From contig CALDZL010000024.1 in NCBI GenBank assembly GCA_937944295.1, positions 1 through 56,619 on the forward strand: a stretch of DNA of 56,619 nt, in the 5' to 3' direction. Every line of letters starts with the position of its first letter. Position 1 is the stretch's first letter. The translations under genes were made by a program, and so were the position numbers. Below the pieces are notes generated by a model. The model ran no database searches. It was given only the letters and a program-made list of their open reading frames with translations, and was not told the origin of the DNA. Source of the stretch: an uncultured Sphingorhabdus sp. (GTDB lineage Bacteria > Pseudomonadota > Alphaproteobacteria > Sphingomonadales > Sphingomonadaceae). Positions 16,318 through 26,160 of this stretch are shown here, piece by piece.

Positions 16318-19300
16318 ATGAATTTTCGTAATCTCTCAGCTTGGTCAATTCGTAATCCTGTCGTACCGATGGTATTCTTTATTGCTGTATTTTTAGCGGG
16401 CATATTAAGCTTTAACCGCATGGATATCGTCAATAATCCAGAAGTGGATTTTCCTGGAGTTCAAATCAATATTGTGCAGCCAGGCGCTGCGCCAACTGAG
16501 ATTATCAATCAAATCACCGATCGGGTCGAAGCTTCCATTCGATCTATCAATGGCGTAAAAACGATCAATTCAACCGCAAGCGAAGGCAGCTCTTCCTCCT
16601 TTGTTGAGTTTGAAATTGGTACAGACGCAGATCAGGCCGTAGCCGAAGTAAAAAATGCTGTTGACCAAATCAGGGGCAGTCTACCCGCTGGTATATTAGA
16701 ACCACGTATTTCAAAAGTGAATATCGCTGGCGGCGCTTTCCTTGGGATTTTCTCCGCCGAAGCCACCGACATGACTATTGAGGAATTAAGCTGGTTCGTC
16801 GATGATACGATAGCCAAAAGATTGTTGGCCATTGATGGTATGGCAGAGGTGGATCGCGGCGGAGGTGTTGATCGCGAAATTCGTGTGATATTAAGTCCCA
16901 GTAAGATGCAAGCGCTCGGCGTATCGGCTAGCCAAGTGAATAATATATTGCGGCAGATTAACATAAATGCCGCAGGTGGACGCTCTGAAATAGGCGGAAC
17001 ACGCCAATCTGTGCGCGTTTTGGGTAATAAAAATAGTGCCTATGAACTATCACAAACAACCATCCCTATTGCTGGCGGCAGCACAGTCAAATTATCTGAT
17101 ATAGCAACAATAACCGATGCCTTTGGTGAACGGCGTTCGATCAATACATTGCGCGGAAAAGAAGTGGTCAATTTTAATTTCTCACGTGCGCGCGGTGCAT
17201 CAGATGTTACGGTATATGATGAAGCAGTAGAAGTATTAGCGGAGATAGAAAAAGAAAATCCGGGTATCAAATTTACCAAGCTTTTTACCACCGTCGATTA
17301 TACCAAGACTCAATATAGTAGCTCTATGAAGGCCATGATCGAAGGTGCATTTTTGGCTGTGGTCATTGTGTTCTTCTTTTTGCGGGATTGGCGCGCGACA
17401 ATCATTTCTGCCGTTGCCATCCCGCTCTCCGCTATCCCAACATTTTGGTTCATGGATTTGCTTGGCTTTAATCTTAACTTTTTGTCATTGCTTGCGTTAA
17501 GCTTAGTCGCGGGGGTGCTGGTCGATGATGCCATTGTAGAAATTGAAAATATTGTGCGGCATATGCGGATGGGCAAATCCGCCTATCAAGCCTCTATTGA
17601 CGCCGCCGATGAAATCGGCCTTGCGGTGGTGGCCACATCATTTTGTATCGTTGCAGTTTTTCTGCCCGTTGGATTAATGCCTGGTATATCAGGACAATTT
17701 TTCAAAAACTTTGGAATAACAGTTGTGATTTCTGTTCTGATGAGCCTGGCGGTAGCACGGATGATAACGCCGCTAATGGCGGCCTATTTCCTCAAGGCCA
17801 AAGGGCATGCCGAACATGGCAAAGGCCCAATGATCGATTTTTACACCAAGGTTTTGAAATGGACATTGGATAATAGTAATTCTCTACGGCTTCGTAATGC
17901 ATTACCAAAAACACCCACTAAATTGTGGTATCATTTGGTCTCTATATTACTCGGTGCTGCCATTGTTCTTTCTGCTGCGATATATATTTTCTTCCCTATA
18001 ATATCCGCTGCATACACATTAATAACAACATTAGATGTAAGCGCATTTGAAGCTGTAGAGAGAGCATATAAAGAAAATGAAGCTGGTATTTCGTTGCCAG
18101 CTGAACCCGATAGCACATCTGAAAAAGAGAAGCCTTCAGTAGGTTCATTCTTTATGAATATTATTTTTGGGCTACTGGGTATCTATCTCATAGGTACATT
18201 AGTAAAGTTTCTATTCGGAGTTATATTAGGCGCAATAGCTGGTTTTGATATGAATTATTTTACGCAGCGCACCCAATATGTCGCAGTAAAAGCAAGATTA
18301 TTAGATCATCGTGTGTGGATGATGGGCGTTGGGCTTGCCGCTTTTGCCCTTACAATCGTTTTATTTCTCAACACCCCTGGGCAATTTCAGCCGACTATCA
18401 ACGAAAATAATAGCCGCGTCCAGATAGAGATGGTCCCAGGGACCACAATTCAAGAAACACAGGAGGTTGCATCTAAAGTCACCGCCATTATGGAAGCGCA
18501 GCCCGAAGTTAAAACCGCGCTACAAAATGTACGCGAGGGGGCTGCGACTATCTTTATGACATTGCATGAAGATCGCGAAAAAACATCGGTTGAGTTTGAA
18601 AAAGACCTCAATGATGAATTACAACAAATACCCGATGCGCGAGTTCGTTTCCAATCGCAAAGCGGCGGCAATGGAACAGGCAGAGATCTCTCTATCATGC
18701 TAACTGGTAGTGATTCAGATTTGCTCAAGGAAACCGCTGTAAAAGTAGCGGAAGAAATGAAATCGCTCAAAACCATCAAAGCCCCGCGCGTTAATGCTGA
18801 TTTGCAGCGTCCAGAGATTTTAATCACACCACGCAGCGATTTGGCCTCTGAATTGGGGGTTACAACCGCCGCTTTGAGCCAGACCATTCGTATTGCGACT
18901 TTAGGAGAGATTGATCAGAATACGGCTAAATTTTCACTCTCTGATCGGCAAATCCCTATCCGCGTAGTTTTGGATGAAGATTCGCGCCAAGACATTAACA
19001 CGATTAACAATCTGCCCGTTCAAATGTCCAATGGCGCATCCGTTCCATTGGGTACTGTTGCAGAGATTGGTTTTGGTTCAGGGCCGACCGCTATTCAGCG
19101 CTATAACCAAACACGGCGTATTTTCATCGGTGCTGATCTCGCCGATGGCATCGCATCGGGTGAAGCAAGAGCGCAAATCGATCAGCTCCCGATCATGCAA
19201 AACCTACCCAGCGGAATATCCACCCGCCCCTTTGGTGATGCCGAATGGCAACTCGAATTGCTCGAAAACTTTATTATAGCCCTCATATCTGGCGTCCTTG

Positions 19301-19863
19301 CCGTTTTTGCGGTTCTAGTCTTACTCTATAAGCGCCTGATGTCACCGCTGGTGAATATGTGTTCGCTCGCATTAGCGCCACTGGGCGGCATTGCGCTGAT
19401 ATGGGCAGTTGGCCAACCTGTATCCATGCCTGTGTTGATTGGTGTGTTAATGTTGCTGGGTATTGTTAGTAAAAATTCGATCCTGTTAATTGATTTTGCC
19501 ATAGAGGAAATAGCGCGCGGCACAGACAAATATGCCGCCATTATTGAGGCAGGGCAGAAAAGAGCGCAGCCGATTGTGATGACGACCGTTGCCATGACCG
19601 CAGGTATGGTGCCTACAGCGATATCGCTATCTGGGGATAGCGCGTGGCGTTCTCCGATGGGGATTGTGGTGATTGGTGGCCTGATCGTTTCAACATTACT
19701 TACATTGCTCATCGTACCCGCAGGATTCAGCCTTGCCGATGGTGTTGAAAAACGTACTGGCCCATGGCTGCGAAAAAAATTACTAACCTATAAGCCTGGC
19801 GATCAAGACAGCAACAATGAAAAACCGATGGATATGGACCCTAATATTCAACCTGCTGAATAA
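16318..19863 (+). CDS. RND efflux permease with an extra membrane insert
   Basis: A 1181-residue inner-membrane proton-driven efflux pump of the AcrB/MexB superfamily. It starts with the usual NLSAWSIRNPVVPMVFF helix. The proton-relay pair is in ALSLVAGVLVDDAIVEIENI (near 400), followed by FLPVGLMPGISGQFFKNFG. The second half ends with MLLGIVSKNSILLIDFAIEE and RAQPIVMTTVAMTAGMVP. Usual length is about 1030. The excess lies between the halves at residues about 515-650 (roughly 17860-18270), which contain two additional long hydrophobic stretches (near 537-567 and 610-643) separated by an acidic linker. The partner adaptor is directly upstream. The substrate is unknown. Confidence 0.95.
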   Translation: MNFRNLSAWSIRNPVVPMVFFIAVFLAGILSFNRMDIVNNPEVDFPGVQINIVQPGAAPTEIINQITDRVEASIRSINGVKTINSTASEGSSSSFVEFEIGTDADQAVAEVKNAVDQIRGSLPAGILEPRISKVNIAGGAFLGIFSAEATDMTIEELSWFVDDTIAKRLLAIDGMAEVDRGGGVDREIRVILSPSKMQALGVSASQVNNILRQININAAGGRSEIGGTRQSVRVLGNKNSAYELSQTTIPIAGGSTVKLSDIATITDAFGERRSINTLRGKEVVNFNFSRARGASDVTVYDEAVEVLAEIEKENPGIKFTKLFTTVDYTKTQYSSSMKAMIEGAFLAVVIVFFFLRDWRATIISAVAIPLSAIPTFWFMDLLGFNLNFLSLLALSLVAGVLVDDAIVEIENIVRHMRMGKSAYQASIDAADEIGLAVVATSFCIVAVFLPVGLMPGISGQFFKNFGITVVISVLMSLAVARMITPLMAAYFLKAKGHAEHGKGPMIDFYTKVLKWTLDNSNSLRLRNALPKTPTKLWYHLVSILLGAAIVLSAAIYIFFPIISAAYTLITTLDVSAFEAVERAYKENEAGISLPAEPDSTSEKEKPSVGSFFMNIIFGLLGIYLIGTLVKFLFGVILGAIAGFDMNYFTQRTQYVAVKARLLDHRVWMMGVGLAAFALTIVLFLNTPGQFQPTINENNSRVQIEMVPGTTIQETQEVASKVTAIMEAQPEVKTALQNVREGAATIFMTLHEDREKTSVEFEKDLNDELQQIPDARVRFQSQSGGNGTGRDLSIMLTGSDSDLLKETAVKVAEEMKSLKTIKAPRVNADLQRPEILITPRSDLASELGVTTAALSQTIRIATLGEIDQNTAKFSLSDRQIPIRVVLDEDSRQDINTINNLPVQMSNGASVPLGTVAEIGFGSGPTAIQRYNQTRRIFIGADLADGIASGEARAQIDQLPIMQNLPSGISTRPFGDAEWQLELLENFIIALISGVLAVFAVLVLLYKRLMSPLVNMCSLALAPLGGIALIWAVGQPVSMPVLIGVLMLLGIVSKNSILLIDFAIEEIARGTDKYAAIIEAGQKRAQPIVMTTVAMTAGMVPTAISLSGDSAWRSPMGIVVIGGLIVSTLLTLLIVPAGFSLADGVEKRTGPWLRKKLLTYKPGDQDSNNEKPMDMDPNIQPAE

Positions 19864-19905
19864 GAACCTTGGCAATAAGCGTATTATTAGACTATAACAG
19901 CGATA

Positions 19906-21198
19906 GTGACCGAAAAACAAACATCATTATCGCATAGAGAGCTTGCTGCTATTCGCTATCAAGAGCGCGATGCTGAGCTTAAAAAAATGCGGATTATCGC
20001 AACGGCCCTGCTGCTACTCATGGCCGCTATCTTCATATTCGGCAATCATATGGAGAAAAATTATGCAGGTTATTGGGGCTTTGTCAGAGCCTTTGCTGAA
20101 GCTGGCATGGTTGGCGGTTTAGCCGATTGGTTCGCCGTTACGGCCCTATTTCGTCATCCCCTTGCCATTCCAATACCGCACACCGCGATCATCCCCAAAA
20201 ATAAGGACCGTATTGGCGAAACATTGGCAGGATTTTTGCGGCGGAATTTCCTCACCACAAAACTGGTCGCCCGCAAAGTCCGCAATATGGATGTAGCAGG
20301 CGCGGCAGGTAAATTTTTATCTCGCCCTGATGGCGGTGAAGGACGTATGCGAATGGGTGCATCGCGCCTAATGGGCGACATTATCGCATCGCTTGATGAT
20401 GAACGGCTCGGCAAAGTTGCCAAAGACGCTATGCGCGGACAGCTCGAAAATATCAATCTGGCCCCATTATTGGGACAATTGCTGGAAGCCATGATCAAAG
20501 AAGGACGGCATCGCCCTTTATTAGATGGCGTAATCAAATGGGCCTCTAAAACGCTTGATAGCAATGAAGAAATTATTCGTAATATGGTACAAGAGCGCGC
20601 TAATACTATTATGCGCTGGACGGGTTTAGACGACCGCTTGGCCGACGCTATTGTCAACGGTTTAACAAAATTACTCAGCGACATGGCCAATGACCCCGAC
20701 CATCCTCTGCGCGAAAAAGGCGAAGAAGGCATCACCAAATTAGCCCATGACCTAAAGCATCAAAAGAAAATGCAGAAAAAAGTTGGTGCTTGGAAAAAGG
20801 AATTACTCGCCAACCCCGCCATGAGCAAATGGATGGACAATCTGTGGCAAAATGGACGGCAAGGCCTGTTAAATGCCGCACGCCAACCCGATGCCGCTAT
20901 GGCAGGGAAATTTGGTGAAGCGCTTACAAAATTAGGAAGTTCCTTACAAAAAGATGAGCATTTGAAAAAGCAAATCAACCGTTTTGCACGGCGTGCCATA
21001 GTTGGTACCACTGAAAATTATGGCGATAAAATTGTAACGCTAGTATCCGACACAATGAAAGGGTGGGACAGCAATACGCTTACTGACCGCGTTGAAAATG
21101 TTGTGGGTAGCGATCTACAATTTATTCGCATTAATGGTACTTTGGTCGGAGGCCTTGTGGGCCTCATCATCCATGCGATTGGACGTTTTTTACCATAA
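19906..21198 (+). CDS. DUF445-family membrane protein
   Basis: A 430-residue protein of the DUF445 (YjiN) family, function unknown. A first hydrophobic segment at about 28-47 (IIATALLLLMAAIFIFGN) is followed by the family-typical EAGMVGGLADWFAVTALFRHPLAIPIPHT (near 67-95) and IIPKNKDRIGETLAGFLRRNF. A long helical region (about 110-390) leads to a terminal hydrophobic segment LVGGLVGLIIHAIGRFL. The start is GTG at 19906, chosen because residues after it match the coding phase and no ATG is near. It follows the RND permease by 42 bp and may be in the same transcript. Confidence 0.88.
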   Translation: MTEKQTSLSHRELAAIRYQERDAELKKMRIIATALLLLMAAIFIFGNHMEKNYAGYWGFVRAFAEAGMVGGLADWFAVTALFRHPLAIPIPHTAIIPKNKDRIGETLAGFLRRNFLTTKLVARKVRNMDVAGAAGKFLSRPDGGEGRMRMGASRLMGDIIASLDDERLGKVAKDAMRGQLENINLAPLLGQLLEAMIKEGRHRPLLDGVIKWASKTLDSNEEIIRNMVQERANTIMRWTGLDDRLADAIVNGLTKLLSDMANDPDHPLREKGEEGITKLAHDLKHQKKMQKKVGAWKKELLANPAMSKWMDNLWQNGRQGLLNAARQPDAAMAGKFGEALTKLGSSLQKDEHLKKQINRFARRAIVGTTENYGDKIVTLVSDTMKGWDSNTLTDRVENVVGSDLQFIRINGTLVGGLVGLIIHAIGRFLP

Positions 21199-21287
21199 TC
21201 AGAAAGCGCGCTATATTCCCATAGCATTTTGATTGCGCTTGAAAATATTATCGCATAGCATCGACCAAAATATCGGAAGAGAGATTC

Positions 21288-22526
21288 ATGCTAACATTTT
21301 GGTTTAAAATTCCCCTTTGGCAGCGCGTTATCGCCGCCCTCATCCTTGGAGTTATACTGGGTTTATGGTGGGGCCCAGAAGCAGAGCAGATTAAATGGAT
21401 CGGTGACTTTTTTATCAAATCCATCAAAATGCTGGTCGTTCCGCTCATATTTTTCTCCTTGGTTTCTGGTGTTGCCGCCATTGGTGACTTACGCAAATTA
21501 GGCCGCGTTGGCGGACGTGCGATGATATTATTCATCATAACGGGGCAAATTGCCGCATGGTTAGGACTATTTCTCGGTACTATATTCGCACCTGGTAGCG
21601 GTCTTGCCAAAGATGCCATCAAAAAAGGGGAAACGCCTGTCCCTAATGAGACAACCGCCGTTGATATGATATTATCCATCATACCAGAAAGCCCCGTGCA
21701 AGTGATGGCGGATGCACGTGTATTGCCGCTCATTGTTTTTGCACTGCTCGTTGGTATTGGCATATTGATGGCCAAAGAAGATGGGAAACCGCTTATCAAA
21801 ATTTTCGATAGCGGGGCTATCGTCATGCAGAAGATCACTATGATCGTGATGGAACTGACACCTTTCGGCGTCTTTGCTCTTATGGCATGGGTGGCAGGTA
21901 CATTGGGCGTTGATGCGTTACAGGCCCTCGGCAAATTGGTGTTCTTAAACTATTTGGGTTGCCTGTTAATTATTGGCGTCATTTATAGTGCAATGGTTAA
22001 ATTTATTGGCAAAGTCCCCATCACTGATTTCTTCCGAGGCATTATTGATGCCATTGCTGTAAGCTATTCCACCGCATCATCCAATGCCACCCTGCCCGTT
22101 ACGCTGCGCTGTGCGCAGAGAAATTTGGGCGTATCCAAAAGCGTATCAAGCTTTGTCATATCACTGGGCGCAACCATCAATATGAATGGTACGGCCATGT
22201 ATTTAGGGCTTGCTACCTTATTTGGCGCACAAATTTTTGGTGTTGATTTATCGTGGGGCCAATATGGGTTGATCGCTATTCTTTCGACATTGGGGGCCAT
22301 TGGTGCAGCTGGTATTCCAGGGGCGGGCCTTATCATGATGGCTTTGGTGTTTGGCGCAGTAGGTGTTCCGCTTGAAACAATCGCATTTGTTGCTGGTGTG
22401 GACCGAATTATGGATATGATGCGCACCACCACCAATGTTTCGGGTGATGCCGCGGTTGCCGTTACCGTCGCATCAATGACGGGGGAATTGGACAAAGAAG
22501 AGCTTATCAGTGCTGATGATGTATGA
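21288..22526 (+). CDS. Dicarboxylate/amino-acid:cation symporter (DAACS family)
   Basis: A 412-residue secondary transporter of the GltP/DctA family with about eight transmembrane helices and two hairpins. Signature features are KMLVVPLIFFSLVSGVAAIG (near 45), the serine-rich hairpin AVSYSTASSNATLPVTLRCA (near 262), the sodium/substrate motif TINMNGTAMYLGLATLFGAQ (near 297), and GAAGIPGAGLIMMALVFGAVG (near 343). The final region contains DRIMDMMRTTTNVSGDAAVAV with the substrate-contacting Asp and Asn residues. GAAGIPGAG and the lack of further clues leave glutamate/aspartate and C4-dicarboxylates both possible. The RBS is AGAGAG before the ATG. Confidence 0.94.
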   Translation: MLTFWFKIPLWQRVIAALILGVILGLWWGPEAEQIKWIGDFFIKSIKMLVVPLIFFSLVSGVAAIGDLRKLGRVGGRAMILFIITGQIAAWLGLFLGTIFAPGSGLAKDAIKKGETPVPNETTAVDMILSIIPESPVQVMADARVLPLIVFALLVGIGILMAKEDGKPLIKIFDSGAIVMQKITMIVMELTPFGVFALMAWVAGTLGVDALQALGKLVFLNYLGCLLIIGVIYSAMVKFIGKVPITDFFRGIIDAIAVSYSTASSNATLPVTLRCAQRNLGVSKSVSSFVISLGATINMNGTAMYLGLATLFGAQIFGVDLSWGQYGLIAILSTLGAIGAAGIPGAGLIMMALVFGAVGVPLETIAFVAGVDRIMDMMRTTTNVSGDAAVAVTVASMTGELDKEELISADDV

Positions 22527-22530
22527 TCAT

Positions 22531-23148
22531 ATGATCGACATCACTCTTCCAGATACCATAAGAAAAGCCAATATAAGTGACTGGCGACTATTGGCTGATA
22601 TTACCGCCGAGGCATTTGCTGATGATCCTGTAAACCAATGGATATTCGGTAACCCACGCGCTATCAAATCAGCTTTCAGAGTATTGATGCGCACAATATA
22701 TGCTCCGCATGGTATATGCCATGTGATAGGCAATGATGCAGCAGCCGTTTGGACAGATTATTCCGCACAAGATATACAAGACGAAATGGGTTTAATTGGA
22801 CAAATAAATTTTACCTTAGGGCAATTGCATCATGGTAGCAAAGGCTCGCTCGCTCGCGCCATGAAAGCAGAAACCGCGATGGAGAAACATCATCCCACTT
22901 TGCCTCATCTCTATCTTTTTACAATAGGGGCTAGGCAGATAGCACGCGGCAAAGGATTGGGTAGAACCCTATTACGCCCAATGCTAGATTATGCTGATAA
23001 AGCCAATTTGCCATGCTATCTGGAAAACTCAAACCCTATCAATACTGGATTCTACAATACGCATGGATTTCGAGCTATCAAAAAATTTTCATGTGGTGAA
23101 GGCGCTCCACCCTTGGAAGCCATGTGGCGTGATCCACTAAAGACATAG
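22531..23148 (+). CDS. GNAT-family N-acetyltransferase
   Basis: An acetyl-CoA-dependent acyltransferase of about 205 residues. The acetyl-CoA signature is FTIGARQIARGKGLGRTLLR (about 140-160 from the start used), followed by ADKANLPCYLENSNPINTGFYNTHGFRAI, a pattern seen in GNATs acting on small molecules. An N-terminal extension with EAFADDPVNQWIFGNP is typical of the subfamily. In-frame ATGs also exist at 22510, 22516 and 22519, overlapping the symporter end by 8-17 bp; 22531 avoids overlap. A 14-nt direct repeat (ccactaaagacata, 23134 and 23160) spans the stop codon. The substrate is unknown. Confidence 0.88.
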   Translation: MIDITLPDTIRKANISDWRLLADITAEAFADDPVNQWIFGNPRAIKSAFRVLMRTIYAPHGICHVIGNDAAAVWTDYSAQDIQDEMGLIGQINFTLGQLHHGSKGSLARAMKAETAMEKHHPTLPHLYLFTIGARQIARGKGLGRTLLRPMLDYADKANLPCYLENSNPINTGFYNTHGFRAIKKFSCGEGAPPLEAMWRDPLKT

Positions 23149-23280
23149 TGCGGCGCAAGCCACTAAAGACATAATATCACGAGAGCTGCAGTCTAGATAA
23201 TATGGTTAGAATTTTCCATAAGCAATGATATCACCAGATGGTTCCATAGATTATATGATTCTAAGAAACAAAGGGTAAGC

Positions 23281-24972
23281 ATGTCATTACGCACCATAAT
23301 CATAACCGCGATTCTATCATCCATCACCATCTTGCTCGCATTTAAATTATATAGTGATCCCGTTGCAGCACAGAATGTATTTCAATCCTCTAGTGAGAGT
23401 AAAGCAGCCACCATAGGAATAGCTGAAAAACAGCTCACCCTCCATATCATTGCGCGCACGGGGCCTTGGCCTTATGCGTCACGTTTAATTGGCTATCGCG
23501 GCCGTTTATGGTTTGCAAACTCAGTAAAATATAAAAACCATAATTCGGCTGATATATGGAGCCTAGACCCGCAGACATTAGAAAAGCGCTTAGAACGCAA
23601 TTTATTCAGCCAAGATGCTGGCACACCGATTGTCTCCAATAATATACTTTACTGGCCACTCGAAGACGCATTGCTTACTAATGGCAATGGCGTGATTGCC
23701 TCTACCAATGGTGATGATTGGCAAAACCATAATATTGATACGGCCCTAATATATCACACCAGCGAAGTGCATGAATGGCGCGATGGCTTGCTGGCGGTTA
23801 CGGGTGCGCGCAATGCTGGATTACATTATACGCAAAATGGCGGAAAAGACTGGCAAGAAATATATGACCATGAAACACCGCGCACTCACATTAGCCGCAT
23901 TCGCAATATTACCCATTGGAATGATGTGCTGTACGCAACCTTGCGTGATGAAAAAACCCAGCGTTTGGTCAAATGGACAGGAACATCCTTTGAAACCATA
24001 AAGGCATGGCCGCTCAATCGTCTAGTTCGTGGATTAACGCTGCATAGAAATATACTTTTTGCCATTATTGGGCGCGGTAAAGATGCCGAAATTTGGCGCT
24101 ATGATGGAAATAGCGCACAGAATTTGGGTCATAAAGCCCATTTTATCGATCTCACCACCGATGGCACAGCATTATGGGCCGTTACCCGAGATGGAGATTT
24201 ATTTTCCCTCACAGAGAAACTACAGTGGCGTCAACATGCGCGCATAACAGGCGGTATACCCTATGAGATAACCGCCATTGATGGCGCCATTTATGTCGCT
24301 GGAGCGGGCAATGATAAGCGCTCAATCATATGGGGTCCTAAAAAACATGTGATTTCTGATGGTCCAAAACCCTCTTTGCTCAATCCATATCCGGTCAAAC
24401 AAGGAAATATAAATTGGGATATGTTGGGTGCTGAAATTGATGCGATCATTTCCAATGAACAATCCTATACAGGGCGCAGAAACCCCAAATTAAGCGCCCT
24501 AATGGAGCGCGCCATTAAGCATGGCGCACCCAGTGGTTTTTTTGCCAAGCGTTTGGAAACCACTATCCCCGATATTCACATCTCCACATTCGGCGGCAAC
24601 GCACAAACTAAAGCATCTGACATTATTCATAATCTATTACTAAGAAGCATGGCGCAAAGCGGACATCCCAATATCCCTGTGAAATTCTTAAAAATTCCAT
24701 GGAGCGCGCCGCAAAATAGCTATGAAAAATATTTGGCGCTACCACTATCTGCACTCAAAGCAATTGCCGATACGGGGCAAAATGACAGGGTCACTATCGC
24801 AGCCTTGATCGCTAGATTAGATTATGATGATCCCGATTGGTTTCGTTCGCAAGTGATTGGAACATTAACGGCGGTTACGGGCAAGCATTATGGATATGAT
24901 AGCGCCGCGTGGCAGCACTATTATGAAAAGGGCGACTCCAAAGACTTCCTCAAGCGAACATCACGGCCGTAA
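23281..24972 (+). CDS. Exported beta-propeller-like protein of unknown function
   Basis: A 563-residue protein with an N-terminal signal sequence or anchor (about 1-31, ending near DPVAAQN). Residues about 55-370 show repeating Trp/Gly-Asp strands such as GRLWFANSVKYK, GVIASTNGDDWQ, LHYTQNGGKDWQEIYDHE and GTALWAVTRDGDLFSLTEK. This suggests a BNR/WD-type propeller. Residues 375-560 are helical and carry no motif I recognise. Its 3' end overlaps the convergent L,D-transpeptidase gene by 52 bp. It may be a periplasmic or surface protein; no enzymatic residues can be named. Confidence 0.75.
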   Translation: MSLRTIIITAILSSITILLAFKLYSDPVAAQNVFQSSSESKAATIGIAEKQLTLHIIARTGPWPYASRLIGYRGRLWFANSVKYKNHNSADIWSLDPQTLEKRLERNLFSQDAGTPIVSNNILYWPLEDALLTNGNGVIASTNGDDWQNHNIDTALIYHTSEVHEWRDGLLAVTGARNAGLHYTQNGGKDWQEIYDHETPRTHISRIRNITHWNDVLYATLRDEKTQRLVKWTGTSFETIKAWPLNRLVRGLTLHRNILFAIIGRGKDAEIWRYDGNSAQNLGHKAHFIDLTTDGTALWAVTRDGDLFSLTEKLQWRQHARITGGIPYEITAIDGAIYVAGAGNDKRSIIWGPKKHVISDGPKPSLLNPYPVKQGNINWDMLGAEIDAIISNEQSYTGRRNPKLSALMERAIKHGAPSGFFAKRLETTIPDIHISTFGGNAQTKASDIIHNLLLRSMAQSGHPNIPVKFLKIPWSAPQNSYEKYLALPLSALKAIADTGQNDRVTIAALIARLDYDDPDWFRSQVIGTLTAVTGKHYGYDSAAWQHYYEKGDSKDFLKRTSRP

Positions 24973-26156
24973 ATATCTTTACGCATGGAGAAGCCGTCAT
25001 TGGGCGAATTTAGATTTTTTGGAATAGTGGTGAAATAACTTATATATACTGGTATTTTCTGTTCCACATTCACAATCTGCTCAGGCTTGCTATTATCAGA
25101 CTCTATGCGTTTGCCATGAAGCCAGTCGGCCAAGAGCCATGGTTTTTCGAGGCGAACACAACCCGCACTAATTGCACGGTCATCCAATTTAAACGGTGTT
25201 TCATTATGCGTATCATGCAGATATACGCCATATTTGTTGGGGAACATAAATTTTATATCGCCCATACCATTACCAAGTCCAGGCCGTTGGCGCAGGCGTA
25301 ATTTTTGTTTTCCAGACTCGACCGCCTCCCAGTCCACTTCGGAATAAGACAATATTTTTGCATCTTCTTCCCATCCCGATAGAGCCTCAAATCTGTTGGC
25401 CATAAAATATGTTTTTCCGCCATCAATAACGCGCCGAGCATATCGATCGCGGGTTAAATCCGTTGGTATATTCCAATATGGATTAAGGACAGAATAGCGC
25501 ATATAACCAGCCAACATAGGCGTTGGGTTATCTGCTGTACCAACAATAACGCGCATTTGATTTACAAGATTTCGACCTTCGTACATATAAAGCTGTTGAC
25601 TAGCAACATCGACCAAAATGAATTTTTCACCTAAATTAGAAGGTAGCTCTGCGGCGCGATGACGATTAAGTCGAATTTTATTGATATAATATGCCGCCCC
25701 TCGGTTCAAGGAATCAATCAATTCATCGTCAATATGATTACCACTGGGTAAGTCATGAACTTGTCTATAATCACGAATTCTATTGGCTAGATTAGCGTTA
25801 AATACATCATCAACGAGCCCTAAACGCTTGTTGATTTTTGCTATCCGCTTTCCTCGTGCGCCAAGACGCAAAATACGCCCTCTTTCAAGCTTATCCTGTG
25901 GCAATTTAGCCCATTTATTCTGATAATCTGTTAGAGCCTTGTCAAAACTAGCCTCTATGAAATTTGGTGGCGATATTTTAAAATTTTCATCAAAATTACC
26001 TGCAATTATAGCTTCTCTAACAGCAATATCAGGATGCAATTGCTGATCGATATAATGCATAACAATATCGCCATTATATTGAGCATATGCAAACTCCCCC
26101 TGCATGCAGAGGGAGCTTAACATTATAGTTGCGGAAAAAAACTTTCCAAACTTCAC
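24921..26156 (-). CDS. L,D-transpeptidase (YkuD domain), exported
   Basis: A periplasmic peptidoglycan cross-linking or lipoprotein-anchoring enzyme of the YkuD family, about 411 residues. From the GTG at 26156 the protein begins VKFGKFFSATIMLSSLCMQG, a signal peptide ending at FAYA. A peptidoglycan-binding-like helical region (about 75-170, RIRDYRQVHDLPSGNHIDD) precedes the catalytic domain. There the histidine is in YGVYLHDTHNETPFKLDD and the nucleophile in ISAGCVRLEKPWLLADWL. An ATG at 26246 in the same frame would add 30 residues ahead of the signal and overlap the upstream gene by 86 bp, so I prefer the GTG. It resembles the YcbB class rather than small Ldts. Confidence 0.88.
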   Translation of the reverse strand: MKFGKFFSATIMLSSLCMQGEFAYAQYNGDIVMHYIDQQLHPDIAVREAIIAGNFDENFKISPPNFIEASFDKALTDYQNKWAKLPQDKLERGRILRLGARGKRIAKINKRLGLVDDVFNANLANRIRDYRQVHDLPSGNHIDDELIDSLNRGAAYYINKIRLNRHRAAELPSNLGEKFILVDVASQQLYMYEGRNLVNQMRVIVGTADNPTPMLAGYMRYSVLNPYWNIPTDLTRDRYARRVIDGGKTYFMANRFEALSGWEEDAKILSYSEVDWEAVESGKQKLRLRQRPGLGNGMGDIKFMFPNKYGVYLHDTHNETPFKLDDRAISAGCVRLEKPWLLADWLHGKRIESDNSKPEQIVNVEQKIPVYISYFTTIPKNLNSPNDGFSMRKDIYGRDVRLRKSLESPFS

Positions 26157-26160
26157 TCTA

